This document shows, in pieces, positions 15,967-27,000 of a stretch of DNA of 64,000 bases (positions are counted from its first letter, which is position 1; every line of letters begins with the position of its first letter). Source of the DNA: Castellaniella denitrificans (GTDB lineage: Bacteria; Pseudomonadota; Gammaproteobacteria; Burkholderiales; Burkholderiaceae_B); contig NZ_JBHSEZ010000004.1 in assembly GCF_042653765.1 (NCBI RefSeq), positions 310,001 to 374,000 of the forward strand, written 5' to 3'. The notes beneath the pieces were generated by a model. It ran no database searches, was not told where the DNA came from, and saw only the letters and a list, made by a program, of their open reading frames with translations. The position numbers were made by a program, and so were the translations under genes.

Positions 15967-17315
15967 GTTTCTTCCCTCTTCTCCGGACGCACGCGCCAGG
16001 CCAGGCCCAGGTAGCAGGCATAGGACAGGGCGTACATGAGGGCGGTCGCCAGCATGATGCCCGCCGCGCCCATGGACGGCGCCAGCACGGTGTTCATCCA
16101 GGCCTTGAGGCCGAAATTCAGGACGGCGATCGTGGCCATCCAGCCGTAGCGGTTCTGGCTGGCCAGCAATTGCACCAGGATCAGCACGCCGAAATAGAAA
16201 GGCAGCTGGAGCATCCCCCAGCGCAGCACGTGCGCCACGGCGGCCGTGTCCTGCGCCGTGAAGGCGCCGCGCTCGAACAGCAGCGACACCAGCCAGGGCG
16301 CCAGCCACCAGCCGATCAGCACCGCGACGGCGCCCATCGCCAGCAGGGCGAACGACCATTTCAGCGCCATGGCGCGGGCGTGCGCCGCGTCGCCCCGCGC
16401 CTGGATGTCGGCCAGCACCGGCAGGGCCGCGCGGCCGACCGAGGCCGCTCCCAGTCCGATCATGAGCGACAGCAGCCGCGCCGCGTAGCCCAGGGTGGCA
16501 TTGGCGTTGGCGCCCAATTGCGCCGCCGTGTACTGGTCGATGGGACCGACGAAGCTCATGGCCAGCTGGCCGACCAGCATGATGCCCGCGGCGGCGGCCA
16601 GGCTGGACCACTGCGGCGCGTGCCGGCTCAGGCGCGGCCGCATCGGGACGCGGTCCGCGCGCCGCGCCAGGACGTCCTGCCAGACGGCCTGGATGGCGTA
16701 GCCCAGCAGCGTGCCCCAGAGCAGCGGCAGGATGCCCGCGCCCGCGGGCGCGGCCAGCACGCAGACCAGGATCGCCAGGGCCGGCACGCTGTCGAGCAGG
16801 GTGTTGATGTGGCGCTCGTGCGCCCGCAGGCGCGCCGCGCCCAGCCCCGTCCAGATCGTGAAGAAGGCGGCCGGCGCGAAGCCCAGGATCAGCAGCAGGC
16901 TCATGTCGCGCACCGTGGGCGACAGGCCCTGCCCCGCCACATCCAGGACCAGCGGCCAGGCCAGCCCCAGCAGGACGGCCGCCGCGGCGCCCAGCGCCCA
17001 GGCCCAGGCCTGCAGTTCGCCCAGGAAGCGGCCGTGCAGGGCGGATTCCCCCTGGCGGCTGCGCACCAGGGCCGGGATCAGCACCACGGAACAGGCCCCG
17101 ACCAGCGTCACCGGCAGCCAGTTGGCGATCGTCAGGGTGAACTGGTAGGCGTCCACGGCGTCGCTGACGCCGTAGCGGTACGCCACCGCCATTTCCTTGA
17201 CCGCGCCCACCGCCTTGCCCATCAGCAGGAAGAAGGCGACGCGGGCCGCCCCCAGGGCGATGCGGCGGTGGTCGGCGTGCAGGCCCGCCAGCCGGCGCTT
17301 CAGCGGCGCGATCAC
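15963..17315 (-). CDS. MurJ/MVF-type lipid-linked oligosaccharide flippase
   Basis: This roughly 450-residue polytopic protein of the MOP exporter superfamily (MviN/MurJ branch) has about 12-14 hydrophobic segments. It includes GKAVGAVKEMAVAYRYGVSDAVDAYQ near the start, FMVEF-like charged loops, and RGAFTAQDTAAVAHVLRWGML near the middle. Because it is embedded in a glycan operon between WbpP and the transferases, it more likely flips the undecaprenyl-linked glycan of this cluster than lipid II. The outermost start is TTG at 17324; GTG at 17315, with GAGGG at suitable spacing, is preferred. Confidence 0.85.
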   Translation of the reverse strand: MIAPLKRRLAGLHADHRRIALGAARVAFFLLMGKAVGAVKEMAVAYRYGVSDAVDAYQFTLTIANWLPVTLVGACSVVLIPALVRSRQGESALHGRFLGELQAWAWALGAAAAVLLGLAWPLVLDVAGQGLSPTVRDMSLLLILGFAPAAFFTIWTGLGAARLRAHERHINTLLDSVPALAILVCVLAAPAGAGILPLLWGTLLGYAIQAVWQDVLARRADRVPMRPRLSRHAPQWSSLAAAAGIMLVGQLAMSFVGPIDQYTAAQLGANANATLGYAARLLSLMIGLGAASVGRAALPVLADIQARGDAAHARAMALKWSFALLAMGAVAVLIGWWLAPWLVSLLFERGAFTAQDTAAVAHVLRWGMLQLPFYFGVLILVQLLASQNRYGWMATIAVLNFGLKAWMNTVLAPSMGAAGIMLATALMYALSYACYLGLAWRVRPEKREET

Positions 17316-17353
17316 GTCAACCAACCCTCACGCGTCGGACCCGCACGCCACGG

Positions 17354-18379
17354 TCAGCTCAGGAACTGGACGTACCAGGGCATGGCGACCTCCAGGCCCC
17401 GCAGGATGTCGAACTGAGGATCGTAGCCCAGCAGGCCGCGCGCCTTGGCGATGTCGGCCTGGGAATGGCGCACGTCGCCCGCGCGGAAGTCCGCGTGGCG
17501 CGGCTCACGCGCGTAGGCCACGCCGTTGCGTCCCAGGATGTCGCGCAGGTGGCCGAACAGTTCGTTCAGCGAGGTGCGGGCGTTGAAGGCCACGTTGTAG
17601 ACCTGGTTGACGCCCTCGGGACCGGCCAGGGACGCCAGCACGTTGGCCTGGACGACGTTGTCGATGTAGCAGAAGTCGCGGCTGGTCTCGCCGTCGCCGT
17701 TGATCACGACCTCCTGGTCGCGGATCATGGACGACACCCACTTCGGAATCACGGCCGCATAGGCGCCGTCCGGGTCCTGGCGCTGGCCGAAGACGTTGAA
17801 GTAGCGCAGGCCGACGGCCTTGAAGCCGTAGGCGCGGGCGAAGACGTCGGCGTACAGCTCGTTGACGTACTTGGTGACCGCGTAGGGCGACAGCGGCTTG
17901 CCGATCAGGTCCTCGACCTTGGGCAGGCCGGGATGGTCGCCATAGGTGGAGCTGGAGGCCGCGTAGACGAAGGATTCGACCTGGGCGTCGCGCGCCGCCA
18001 CCAGCATGTTGAGCTGGCCGCCGACGTTGACCGCGTTGGTGGTGATCGGATCGTTCAGCGAACGCGGCACCGAGCCCAGCGCCGCCTGGTGCAGCACGTG
18101 GCGCACGCCCTTGACCGCCTGCCTGCAGGTGTCCAGGTCGCGGATGTCGCCCTCGATGAAGCGAAAGCGCGCCCACTGCGCGGGGCTGACGCGGGATTCG
18201 ACCTCGTCCAGGTTGCGCTGGTAGCCGGTGGAAAAGTTGTCCAGGCCGACGACGGTCTGGTCCAGGCCCAGCAGCGCTTCCAGCAGGTTGGAGCCGATGA
18301 AGCCGGCGCAGCCCGTCACCAGCCAGGCGCGGGGCTGCGCCCGCAGCTCGGCCCGGACGGATTCATAGCGAGAAGTCAT
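17354..18379 (-). CDS. wbpP: UDP-N-acetylglucosamine / uronate 4-epimerase, WbpP type
   Basis: This 341-residue short-chain dehydrogenase of the extended class has the nucleotide motif TGCAGFIGSNLLEALL, the LHQAALGSVPRS loop, and catalytic SSS plus YAVTKYVNELYADVFARAYG. Along its length it matches what I know of P. aeruginosa WbpP and TviC, including SRYESVRAEL at the start and MPWYVQFL at the end. These enzymes interconvert UDP-GlcNAc(A) and UDP-GalNAc(A). With WbpO next to it, the pair should supply UDP-GalNAc uronic acid. GAGG precedes the start; the gene lies 9 bases after wbpO. Confidence 0.92.
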   Translation of the reverse strand: MTSRYESVRAELRAQPRAWLVTGCAGFIGSNLLEALLGLDQTVVGLDNFSTGYQRNLDEVESRVSPAQWARFRFIEGDIRDLDTCRQAVKGVRHVLHQAALGSVPRSLNDPITTNAVNVGGQLNMLVAARDAQVESFVYAASSSTYGDHPGLPKVEDLIGKPLSPYAVTKYVNELYADVFARAYGFKAVGLRYFNVFGQRQDPDGAYAAVIPKWVSSMIRDQEVVINGDGETSRDFCYIDNVVQANVLASLAGPEGVNQVYNVAFNARTSLNELFGHLRDILGRNGVAYAREPRHADFRAGDVRHSQADIAKARGLLGYDPQFDILRGLEVAMPWYVQFLS

Positions 18380-18388
18380 GCGGGAACC

Positions 18389-19663
<1,275 letters not shown>

Positions 19664-19706
19664 TTGGTTCTCCCCGGCATGCGAGCCGATTTGACAGTGT
19701 GGAATT

Positions 19707-20885
19707 TTAATCGCGCCGCACGCCGCGCCCCAAGGAGGGCAGCAGCAGCCAGCGCGGCCGCCGCCAGGTGACGAGGCGGATGTACAGCCAGATGTAGGCC
19801 ATGGCGAAGACCCCCATGCTGAGGCACAGCATCCAGGCGTTGTCCCACCACAGCGTGGCGGGCACCAGCCCGATCAGGGCCAGCACCCACAGATAGGGCG
19901 AGGTCATGGCGTTGCACAGCGCCGGCAGCGCGTGGCGGCGGTCGCGGCTGAAGGTGATGCGCACCAGGCGGCGGAACACCAGCTGGTGCAGGTGCAGCGC
20001 GTCGGGCTGGTCGACCGGCACGCCGCGCTTGAACTTGCGGCGCCAGATGGAAAACAGGGTCTCGAAGACCGGGTAGAACAGCACGGCCAGCGCATAGAAG
20101 GGCGACACCCCGGGATTGCGCACCACCAGCTGCACGGCCAGCTCGGCCAGCATGAAGCCGACGAAATAGGCCCCGCCGTCGCCCAGGAAGACCCGGCCGA
20201 AGGGGAAGTTCCAGACCAGGAAGCCCAGGGTCGCGGAAGCCAGGGACGTGGCGATGAGGAAGATGGGGATGTCCTGGACCTGCCAGGCGACCAGGGCGAG
20301 CGACACCGCCATCAGGGTGGCGATCATGCCCGCCAGGCCGTTCATGCCGTCGATGATGTTCAGGGCATGCGTACAGCCGCCGACCGCCACCATGGTGAAC
20401 AGCAGCGAGATGATCGGCCAAGCCGACAGCAGCGTGTCGGCCCACGACAGGCCCACGCGCGAGACGCCGCCCAGCAGCCACCAGGCGATGGCGGCCGACA
20501 CGAAGGCCGCCAGCAGGCGCTTGCCGGAACCGATGTCCTTGGTGATGTCTTCGAGCAGCCCGGCGACGAACACCGGCAGCGCCGACACGAACAGCGCCGG
20601 CCACAGCCAGGTCAGGGTCATGTTGCTGGGGCCCAGCACCAGCAGGCCCGCCAGACTGCCGGCCACCACCGCCAGCCCGCCCACCCGGGGCGCCGCGCGG
20701 GAATGCATGGCCTGGGGCTTGTGCATGTCCGTGTCGCCCGTCAGGCGGCCGTGCCAGCGTTCCGACACGACGATCAGGCCGCCGACCATGAAGGCCACGA
20801 TCCCGATGATGGGCCAGCTGAGCGTGGCGGACAGATTGGAGGCGTTCAAGTCGATCCCGTTGGGCAAAACGAGATTATCGGCCAA
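19707..20885 (-). CDS. Undecaprenyl-phosphate N-acetylhexosamine 1-phosphate transferase (WecA/WbpL family)
   Basis: This membrane enzyme of the MraY/WecA superfamily starts a glycan by moving a sugar-1-phosphate from a UDP-sugar onto undecaprenyl phosphate. About ten hydrophobic segments are visible, with catalytic GLLEDITKD, HALNIIDGMNGLAGM and FLGDGGAYFVGF, and the C-terminal HLHQLVFRR loop. The start is uncertain: no ATG precedes the first membrane helix. The frame opens at TTG 20885, but those first codons lie inside a 59-bp element conserved elsewhere in noncoding DNA. TTG at 20849 with GGGAT upstream is therefore a better candidate. It is the first gene of the leftward glycan operon. 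Confidence 0.88.
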   Translation of the reverse strand: MADNLVLPNGIDLNASNLSATLSWPIIGIVAFMVGGLIVVSERWHGRLTGDTDMHKPQAMHSRAAPRVGGLAVVAGSLAGLLVLGPSNMTLTWLWPALFVSALPVFVAGLLEDITKDIGSGKRLLAAFVSAAIAWWLLGGVSRVGLSWADTLLSAWPIISLLFTMVAVGGCTHALNIIDGMNGLAGMIATLMAVSLALVAWQVQDIPIFLIATSLASATLGFLVWNFPFGRVFLGDGGAYFVGFMLAELAVQLVVRNPGVSPFYALAVLFYPVFETLFSIWRRKFKRGVPVDQPDALHLHQLVFRRLVRITFSRDRRHALPALCNAMTSPYLWVLALIGLVPATLWWDNAWMLCLSMGVFAMAYIWLYIRLVTWRRPRWLLLPSLGRGVRRD

Positions 20886-20935
20886 TTTTGTAACTTGTGG
20901 TGCGGCGCAGCGGATACAGATGCAACAAAAGAGCC
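20877..20935. repeat. Conserved 59-bp intergenic element, copy A
   Basis: This stretch upstream of the glycan operon aligns without gaps to 40453-40511, with 45 of 59 positions identical. The two ends are nearly constant: ATCGGCCAA-T/G-TTTGTAACTT at the left and AGATGCAACAAAAGAGCC at the right; only the middle varies. It contains TTGTAAC facing a degenerate GTTACA and TTTTGT facing ACAAAA, so it has inverted-repeat character. A shared regulator site or promoter is likely. Confidence 0.6.
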
Positions 20936-20977
20936 GCGCGAAACGATCCGTCCGCGCGACCCTGGCCTGTCAGGCCG

Positions 20978-22432
20978 TCACAGACCGCCCATGCACAGAT
21001 ATTTGACCACCAGGTAATCGTCCAGCCCGTAGTGCGAGCCCTCACGCCCCAGGCCGGACTGCTTGACCCCGCCGAAGGGCACGGCTTCGTTGGAGATCAA
21101 TCCGGTGTTGATGCCCACCATGCCGTATTCCAGCGCCTCGGCCACGTGCCACACCCGGCCGATGTCGCGGCTGTAGAAATAGGCGGCCAGGCCGTATTCC
21201 GTATCGTTCGCCATGCGGACGACGTCCTCGTCGTCGCCGAAGCGGAACAGCGGCGCCAGCGGACCGAAGGTTTCCTCGCGGGCGAACTTCATGGTCGGCA
21301 GGGCGTCGGCCAGCACCGTGGGCTCGAAGAACGTGTGCCCCAGGGCATGGGGCTGGCCGCCGGCCAGGATGCGCCCACCCTGGGCGACGGCGTCCGCGAT
21401 ATGTTCCCGGACCTTGGCCACGGCGGCCTCGTCGATCAGGGGCCCCTGGGTGACGCCGTCCTCCAGGCCGTTGCCGACCCGCAGCTTGCCGACGGCCTCC
21501 ACCAGCTTGCGGCTGAAGGCGTCGTAGACCGAATCCTGCACGTAGAAGCGGTTGGTGCACACGCAGGTCTGCCCGGCGTTGCGGTATTTGCTGGCGATGG
21601 CGCCTTCCACGGCGGCATCCAGGTCGGCGTCGTCGAACACGATGAAGGGCGCATTGCCGCCCAGTTCCAGCGACAGTTTCTTGATCGAAGGGGCGCACTG
21701 GCGCATCAGCAGGCGCCCGACCTCGGTGGAGCCGGTGAAGGACACCTTGCGCACCAAGGCATTGGACGTCATCTCGCCGCCGATGGCGGGAGCGTCCCCC
21801 GTCAGAACGGAGAACACGCCCGCCGGCACGCCGGCCTCTTCCGCCAGCACGGCCAGGGCCAGGGCGGAAAACGGCGTCTGTTCCGCCGGTTTGACGACCA
21901 GCGGGCACCCCGCCGCCAGGGCGGCGCCGGCCTTGCGAGTGATCATGGACGACGGAAAATTCCAGGGCGTGATGGCGGCGCACACCCCGATGGGTTCACG
22001 GGTGACGACGACCCGGCGGTCCTTGGCGAACGTGGGGATCACGTCGCCATAGGCGCGCTTGCCCTCTTCGGCGAACCATTCCAGGAAGGCGGCGCCGTAG
22101 GCGATTTCACCCCGGGATTCGGCCAGGGGCTTGCCTTGTTCGACCGTCATGATCAGGGCCAGATCCTGGGCGTGTTCGGTCATCAGGTCGAACCAGCGCC
22201 GCAGGATGGCCGCGCGTTCCTTGGCGGTCATCGCGCGCCAGGCGCCCCAGGCGGCCTGCGCGCCCTCGATCGCGCGGCGGGTCTCCGCCGCACCCATGCG
22301 GGGCACGGTGCCCAGGATTTCTCCCGTCGCCGGATTGCGGACATCGAAGGTGCCGGCGGAATCCGCATCGCACCATTGGCCGTTGACATAGGCCTGCTGA
22401 CGCAGCAGGTCGGGTTTTTTCAGTGCCAGCAT
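20978..22432 (-). CDS. gabD: Succinate-semialdehyde dehydrogenase
   Basis: This 484-residue aldehyde dehydrogenase matches GabD in length and in LLRQQAYVNGQWCDADSAGTFDVRNPATGE. It also has PWNFPSSMITRKAGAALAAG, FTGSTEVGRLLM, Glu256 in LELGGNAPF, catalytic Cys290 in NAGQTCVCTNRF and the C-terminal PFGGVKQSGLGREGSHYGLDDY. It would oxidise succinic semialdehyde to succinate, the step that follows HpaI in the hpa route and also serves 4-aminobutyrate use. It is transcribed away from an IclR regulator across a 158-base gap that carries an inverted-repeat operator. Confidence 0.9.
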   Translation of the reverse strand: MLALKKPDLLRQQAYVNGQWCDADSAGTFDVRNPATGEILGTVPRMGAAETRRAIEGAQAAWGAWRAMTAKERAAILRRWFDLMTEHAQDLALIMTVEQGKPLAESRGEIAYGAAFLEWFAEEGKRAYGDVIPTFAKDRRVVVTREPIGVCAAITPWNFPSSMITRKAGAALAAGCPLVVKPAEQTPFSALALAVLAEEAGVPAGVFSVLTGDAPAIGGEMTSNALVRKVSFTGSTEVGRLLMRQCAPSIKKLSLELGGNAPFIVFDDADLDAAVEGAIASKYRNAGQTCVCTNRFYVQDSVYDAFSRKLVEAVGKLRVGNGLEDGVTQGPLIDEAAVAKVREHIADAVAQGGRILAGGQPHALGHTFFEPTVLADALPTMKFAREETFGPLAPLFRFGDDEDVVRMANDTEYGLAAYFYSRDIGRVWHVAEALEYGMVGINTGLISNEAVPFGGVKQSGLGREGSHYGLDDYLVVKYLCMGGL

Positions 22433-22449
22433 GCTTGTGCTCCGATTGT

Positions 22450-22488
22450 TCGTTCAATATAATGAACGATATTTATTGGAATGAACGA
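22450..22488. promoter_or_regulatory. Inverted-repeat operator between gabD and the IclR gene
   Basis: TCGTTCA, six bases, TGAACGA (22450-22469) is a perfect 7-bp inverted repeat. A third half-site TGAACGA sits at 22482-22488, 19 bp from the previous one. The block lies 18 bases from the gabD start, in an AT-rich island, where it would cover the gabD promoter. IclR regulators bind such palindromes; assignment to the neighbouring regulator is inferred from position. Confidence 0.65.
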
Positions 22489-22590
22489 TCCGATGATAAC
22501 GGCCCCCGCCGCCAGGCGTCAATCCGCCGGGATGCCCCGCGCCCGGCGCGGCGGCCGGTAGGCGCCGCCCCTCCCCGACGACCCCATCCC

Positions 22591-23391
22591 ATGAGCACCG
22601 ATCACGGAACCTCTGAACGCGTCCTCGCGCCGGCCGTCGCCCGCGCCTCCGCCGTGCTGGACCTGCTGGCCCGCACCGGCCGCCCCGCCTCCCTGGCCGA
22701 ACTGGCCAAGACGCTGCGGTTGCCCAAGAGCAGCCTGCACGGCCTGTGCGCCACGCTGGAACACCTGAACCTGATCACGCGGCTGGAAGGCGGTCAGATG
22801 GCGCTGGGACCGCACGTGATGATGTGGGCCAACGCCTTCATGGCGCGGCTGGACATCACGCAGGAATTCTTCGCGTCCTGGGACGACATGCGCGTCCTGC
22901 CGGAAGAAACCATCACGCTGTCGGTGCGCGACGGCGCCGAGGTCGTGTACATCGCCTGCCGCAACGGCAAGCATCCCCTGGGACTGCGATTCCACGCCGG
23001 CATGCGGCTGCCGGCGGTCTACACCGCCACGGGCCTGGCCATGCTCAGCACCCTGCCGGACGCCAGCGTGCGCAAGCTGCTGGACGGCCATCCCGGGGGC
23101 TGGCCCGCCCCGCTGACCGATCACGGCCTGCGCGACACCGCGTCGGTCATCGACGAACTGCGGCAAATCCGCCAGCGGCGCTATTCGACCGACCGCGAAG
23201 GGGTGCGCGACGGCATGTACTGCTATGGCGCCCCGGTCTTCGATTCGCACCACCCCGAAGCCGTGGCGGGCGTGGCGGTCAGCATCCGCTCGCTGGAGGC
23301 CAACCCGGCGCTCGAGGAACGCGCCGGGCACGCCATCCGCAAGCTGGCCGACCGGCTGTCGGAACGCCTGGGGGCCTGGCGCGGCCGGTGA
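22591..23391 (+). CDS. IclR-family transcriptional regulator
   Basis: This 266-residue regulator has an N-terminal winged helix (about 12-75; LAELAKTLRLPKSSLHGLCATLEHLNLI). The C-terminal IclR effector domain includes VLPEETITLSVRDGAEVVYIACRNG, GLRFHAGMRLPAVYTATGLAMLS and RRYSTDREGVRDGMYCYGAPVFD. The chosen ATG at 22591 begins the conserved part; the frame is open 56 codons further upstream through the operator region, which is not protein-like. Divergent from gabD, it most likely controls that gene in response to a small acid. The ligand is unknown. Confidence 0.88.
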   Translation: MSTDHGTSERVLAPAVARASAVLDLLARTGRPASLAELAKTLRLPKSSLHGLCATLEHLNLITRLEGGQMALGPHVMMWANAFMARLDITQEFFASWDDMRVLPEETITLSVRDGAEVVYIACRNGKHPLGLRFHAGMRLPAVYTATGLAMLSTLPDASVRKLLDGHPGGWPAPLTDHGLRDTASVIDELRQIRQRRYSTDREGVRDGMYCYGAPVFDSHHPEAVAGVAVSIRSLEANPALEERAGHAIRKLADRLSERLGAWRGR

Positions 23392-23422
23392 GGCGGAACC
23401 CGCGCGCGAAAGAGGCGCCGGG

Positions 23423-24079
23423 TCAGAACAGCCCGTGTTCCAGGCAGAAGGAGATCAGTTCCTGGTTGTTCTGCGCGCCCAGCTTGCGCATCGCCGAGGT
23501 CTTCTGGGCGCTGATGGTCGTCACGCTGCGATGCAACTGGCCCGCGATCTCGGTGATCGAAGCGCCCTGCACGAACAGGCGCAGCACCTCGAACTCGCGC
23601 GTGCTCAGGGAATCCACCCGCTCCTGCAGGCTGCGCACCTCCCCGCCCACGGACATGTCCTGCCTGAACCCGGGCGGGTAGTAGCGCAAGCCCCGGCGCG
23701 CCAGGGTAAGGGCCACCAGCAGCGCATCCAGGTTGTCCTGCTTCATGACCACGCCCAGGACGCCGGCATCGTACAGCGAGGAAACGATCATCGGAGTGGA
23801 CACCATGGTCAGGACGATGATCCCGACCTCCGGAAAATGCCGGCGCAGATAGGAAATGAACCGCATGCCGTCGCCGTAGCGCGCATCGCCCGGCATGGAA
23901 TAGTCGGTCACGACGATATCCGGCGCGCAGGTGCCCAGGCGCTCGACCAGTTCCGAGGGCGTCGAGACCATCGCCTCCACTTCCAGGTTGATGTCCCGCG
24001 CGAGCAGCTCCCGGATCCCCATCAGCACCAGGGGATGATCGTCCACCAGGACGATGCGCAATTTCTTCGAGGGCACCAT
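23423..24079 (-). CDS. RcsB/RocA-like response regulator with LuxR-type helix-turn-helix
   Basis: This 218-residue response regulator has a receiver (about 8-130) with IVLVDDHPLVLMGIRELL, phosphoacceptor Asp59 in VTDYSMPGD and VVMKQDN carrying the conserved lysine. A C-terminal LuxR-type DNA-binding domain (about 150-215) contains LSTREFEVLRLFVQGASITEIAGQLHRSVTTISAQKTSAMRKLG. The stretch MPGDARYGDGMRFISYLRRHFP is very like RcsB and the RocA/SadA regulators of Pseudomonas. It is the last gene of the signalling operon, 20 bases after hybrid kinase 1. It probably activates the nearby fimbrial genes. Confidence 0.88.
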   Translation of the reverse strand: MVPSKKLRIVLVDDHPLVLMGIRELLARDINLEVEAMVSTPSELVERLGTCAPDIVVTDYSMPGDARYGDGMRFISYLRRHFPEVGIIVLTMVSTPMIVSSLYDAGVLGVVMKQDNLDALLVALTLARRGLRYYPPGFRQDMSVGGEVRSLQERVDSLSTREFEVLRLFVQGASITEIAGQLHRSVTTISAQKTSAMRKLGAQNNQELISFCLEHGLF

Positions 24080-24099
24080 CGGATGTCTCTACCGTCAAA

Positions 24100-27000
24100 T
24101 CAGACTTGTTCGACCTGCGCGCTCAGGGCTTCCTGCGCCTGCCGCACCTTTTCCCAGACGGCCGGCGCATCCGCGCCCGCCGTCAAGGCATCCTCCAAAG
24201 CACCCAGTTCGCGCGCCTGGCCTTCCCAGCCCACGACCACCAGCGCGCCGCGCATGCGATGCAGCAATCGCGCGGCCGCTTCCGTCTGGCCCTGCCCGCA
24301 CGCCAGACGCAACTGGCCCAGGTCAGCCGCCATTGTCCGCCGAAACACCGCCCGATAGCGATCCTCGATCGGCTTCGCCCCCTCCGTCCCCCCTTCCGCG
24401 GGGGCCCGGACGGCTATTTCCGGCCGCGGAGTGTTGTTCGGCGGCAACTGGTCGCGCGGCCGCAATTTGTTGAGCAGGCCGCACAGCGTCCGCAGGTCGA
24501 TCGGCTTGACCACCCAGGCGTCCATGCCGCTGTCGCGGCAGCGCAGTTCCTCATCCCGCATCGCATTGGCGGTCAAGCCCACGATCGGGATCCGCTCGCC
24601 GAGGCCGCGCAAATGGCGCGCCAGCTCGTAGCCATTCATGCGCGGCATGTTGACGTCGGTCAGCACCACGTCATAGCGGCCGGCGGCCCACAGGCTGAGC
24701 GCGTCCTCGCCATTCTCGGCGACGGTCACCTGGCAGCCCAGCTGTTCCAATTGGTCGCGCAGCGTCACCATGTTGATGGGATTGTCCTCCACGACCAGGA
24801 TCCGCACGCCGGACCAGGCCAGGCGGGGAGCCGCCGTCTGCGCGGCATCTTCCGCGGGCGGATGGCCGCCGCCCAGCCAGGCGCCCAGCCCCAGGCCGAT
24901 GCTGCTCACGCGGAACCCGTCGATGCCGGCATGCGTCGATGGCCCTTCCCTGGGAGACAGCCCCATGTAGCGCCCCTGCCACCCCGGTGGCGCGTCGGCG
25001 CGCGGCATCTGCACGTCGAGCAGGACCTCCTCGCTCCCTCCCGAAGGCTCCTGCGCGGCGGGCACGATCTGCGCCGCCGCTCCCCAATGGGCCAGCCACC
25101 GGGACAGGTTTTCCGCCAGCTCGGCGTGCGGCGCGCGCACCCGCACGCTCAAGGTCCGCAAGTCCGGCGCTTCGCGCCCGGCGGCCCCATCCACGCGGTC
25201 GAGCGTCAGTTCGAACGTGAAGCTGCTGCCCAGGCCGGGTTCGCTGACCACCTGGATCCGGCTATCCATCAACTGCGCCAGGCGGTCGCAGATGGACAGC
25301 CCCAGCCCCGCCCCGCGCACCGTATGGTTGTCCGCATGCACCAGGTAGAACGGCTTGAACAGGTCCACCTGCTGCTCGCGCGTGATCCCGATGCCGCTGT
25401 CGGCAACCTGGAATCGCAGCGCGCAGCGGCCCGCCTCTCCCGGCTCGGCGCGCAGGCGGACGATCACATGGCCCGCCTGGGTGAACTTGACGGCATTGCT
25501 GATCAGGTTGTTCAGGATCTGCCGGATGTGCGCCATGTCCCCCATGACGGCGGCCGGCGTCTCCGGATCCACGCAGGCGAACAGCAGCAGCCCCTTCTGC
25601 TGCGCCATGGCCGCGTAGGCGGCGACGCAATCCTCGACGAGCGCGACCGGATCGAATGGTTCCCGGTTGATCTGCAGCTGTCCCGCCTCGATCCGGGTGA
25701 TGTCCAGCACGTCGCTGATGATCTGCAGCAATTGATGCGACGCCCCCCGGATCCGCTCGACCTGCTGGTGCTGCTGCGTGTCCAGCGCCATCAGCGACAG
25801 CAGTTCCAGGGAGCCCAGCACGCCATAGAGCGGCGTGCGGATTTCATGGCTCATGGTCGCCAGGAACGTGGATTTCGCGGCACTGGCCGCGTCCGCGGCC
25901 TCTTTGGCCCGCTCCAGTTCATGGTGCGCCTCGACCTGGGCCGTGATGTCCGTGAAGATGCACAGCAGCACGTCCTGTTCATGGTAGCGGGTCGGCGCGC
26001 AGGCCATCAGCAGGTGCCGGTCGTCCGGCAAGGCCAGCGGCTGGATGCCGGCGGACTGGCCGTCGCGGACCTGCCGCCAGACGTCCCGCAGCCCGGGCAG
26101 CTCGGGAAATGCATCGCCCGGCTCGAGTCCCAGCCACGCCAGCGCGGACGCATTGCTGAAGACCACGCGACCTTCGGCCATCTCCAGCAGGCACAGCGCC
26201 ACGGGCGCCGTCTCGATCAGCGTCCGGTTGAAGGCTTCGCGCTCCAGGATTTCCTGCTGCGCCTTGCGCGCCGGTTCGACCACGCCGTACCGGTACCAGC
26301 GCGCATAGCCCACACCGCCCAGCAGGCACAGCAGGATAAGGAAACCGGCGCCAGTCAGGAACCAGGCGTTGCCCCGCAGGAACCGGTCGTACGACACCAG
26401 GTAGCGGCCCGTCCAGAGGCCGGCCTCGTCCCGGACCAGGAACGCCAGCCCGTTGGCCGTCAACTTGAACCCTTCGGCCCCCAAGTCGGGCGGCGAATCC
26501 CCTCCGCGAATCAGGTCGCCCTGCCCCGTGCGGCTGAGCCAGAACCGGTAGCCCGCGGGCGTATCTACCCCCGCCCGTGTCGCATGCAGGCGCGCTTCGT
26601 CGATCAGCAACGCCGCGCGCAAATGCACGGTCCGTGGATAATCCAGCGGCGGTGTGTCCACGGGAAACAGCGCCAGGGAGGACAAGGCCAGCAGCTTGTG
26701 CGGCTGGCCGGGCACGGGCAGCCAATGGACGACGGGGGCGCCCGCGTTCGGGCCTTTCTGTTCGGGACGCTGCCTGGCGTCTTGTTCGTCCAGGAATTCC
26801 CACGCAAACCGGATCGTGGCGGCGAAGGCTGTCTGCTGAGACTCGTCGGAAGCATCTTCCAGGTAGCCGAAGGAAGGAATGCTCAGGCTGATCGGATCTC
26901 TCCGGCTGGCCAGCGCCAGGTCGGCCGAAGGGAAATCCGACAGGGACCAGAACGCCGAATAGACCCCCGAAAGGTAATTGCCCAGCGACTGGTAAAAGGC

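Noticed and set aside
14842..16611. 589-codon frame suggesting a fusion of flippase and glycosyltransferase
   Set aside because: The first 214 codons are an out-of-frame shadow of the flippase gene; the transferase starts at 15966 with a good ribosome site.
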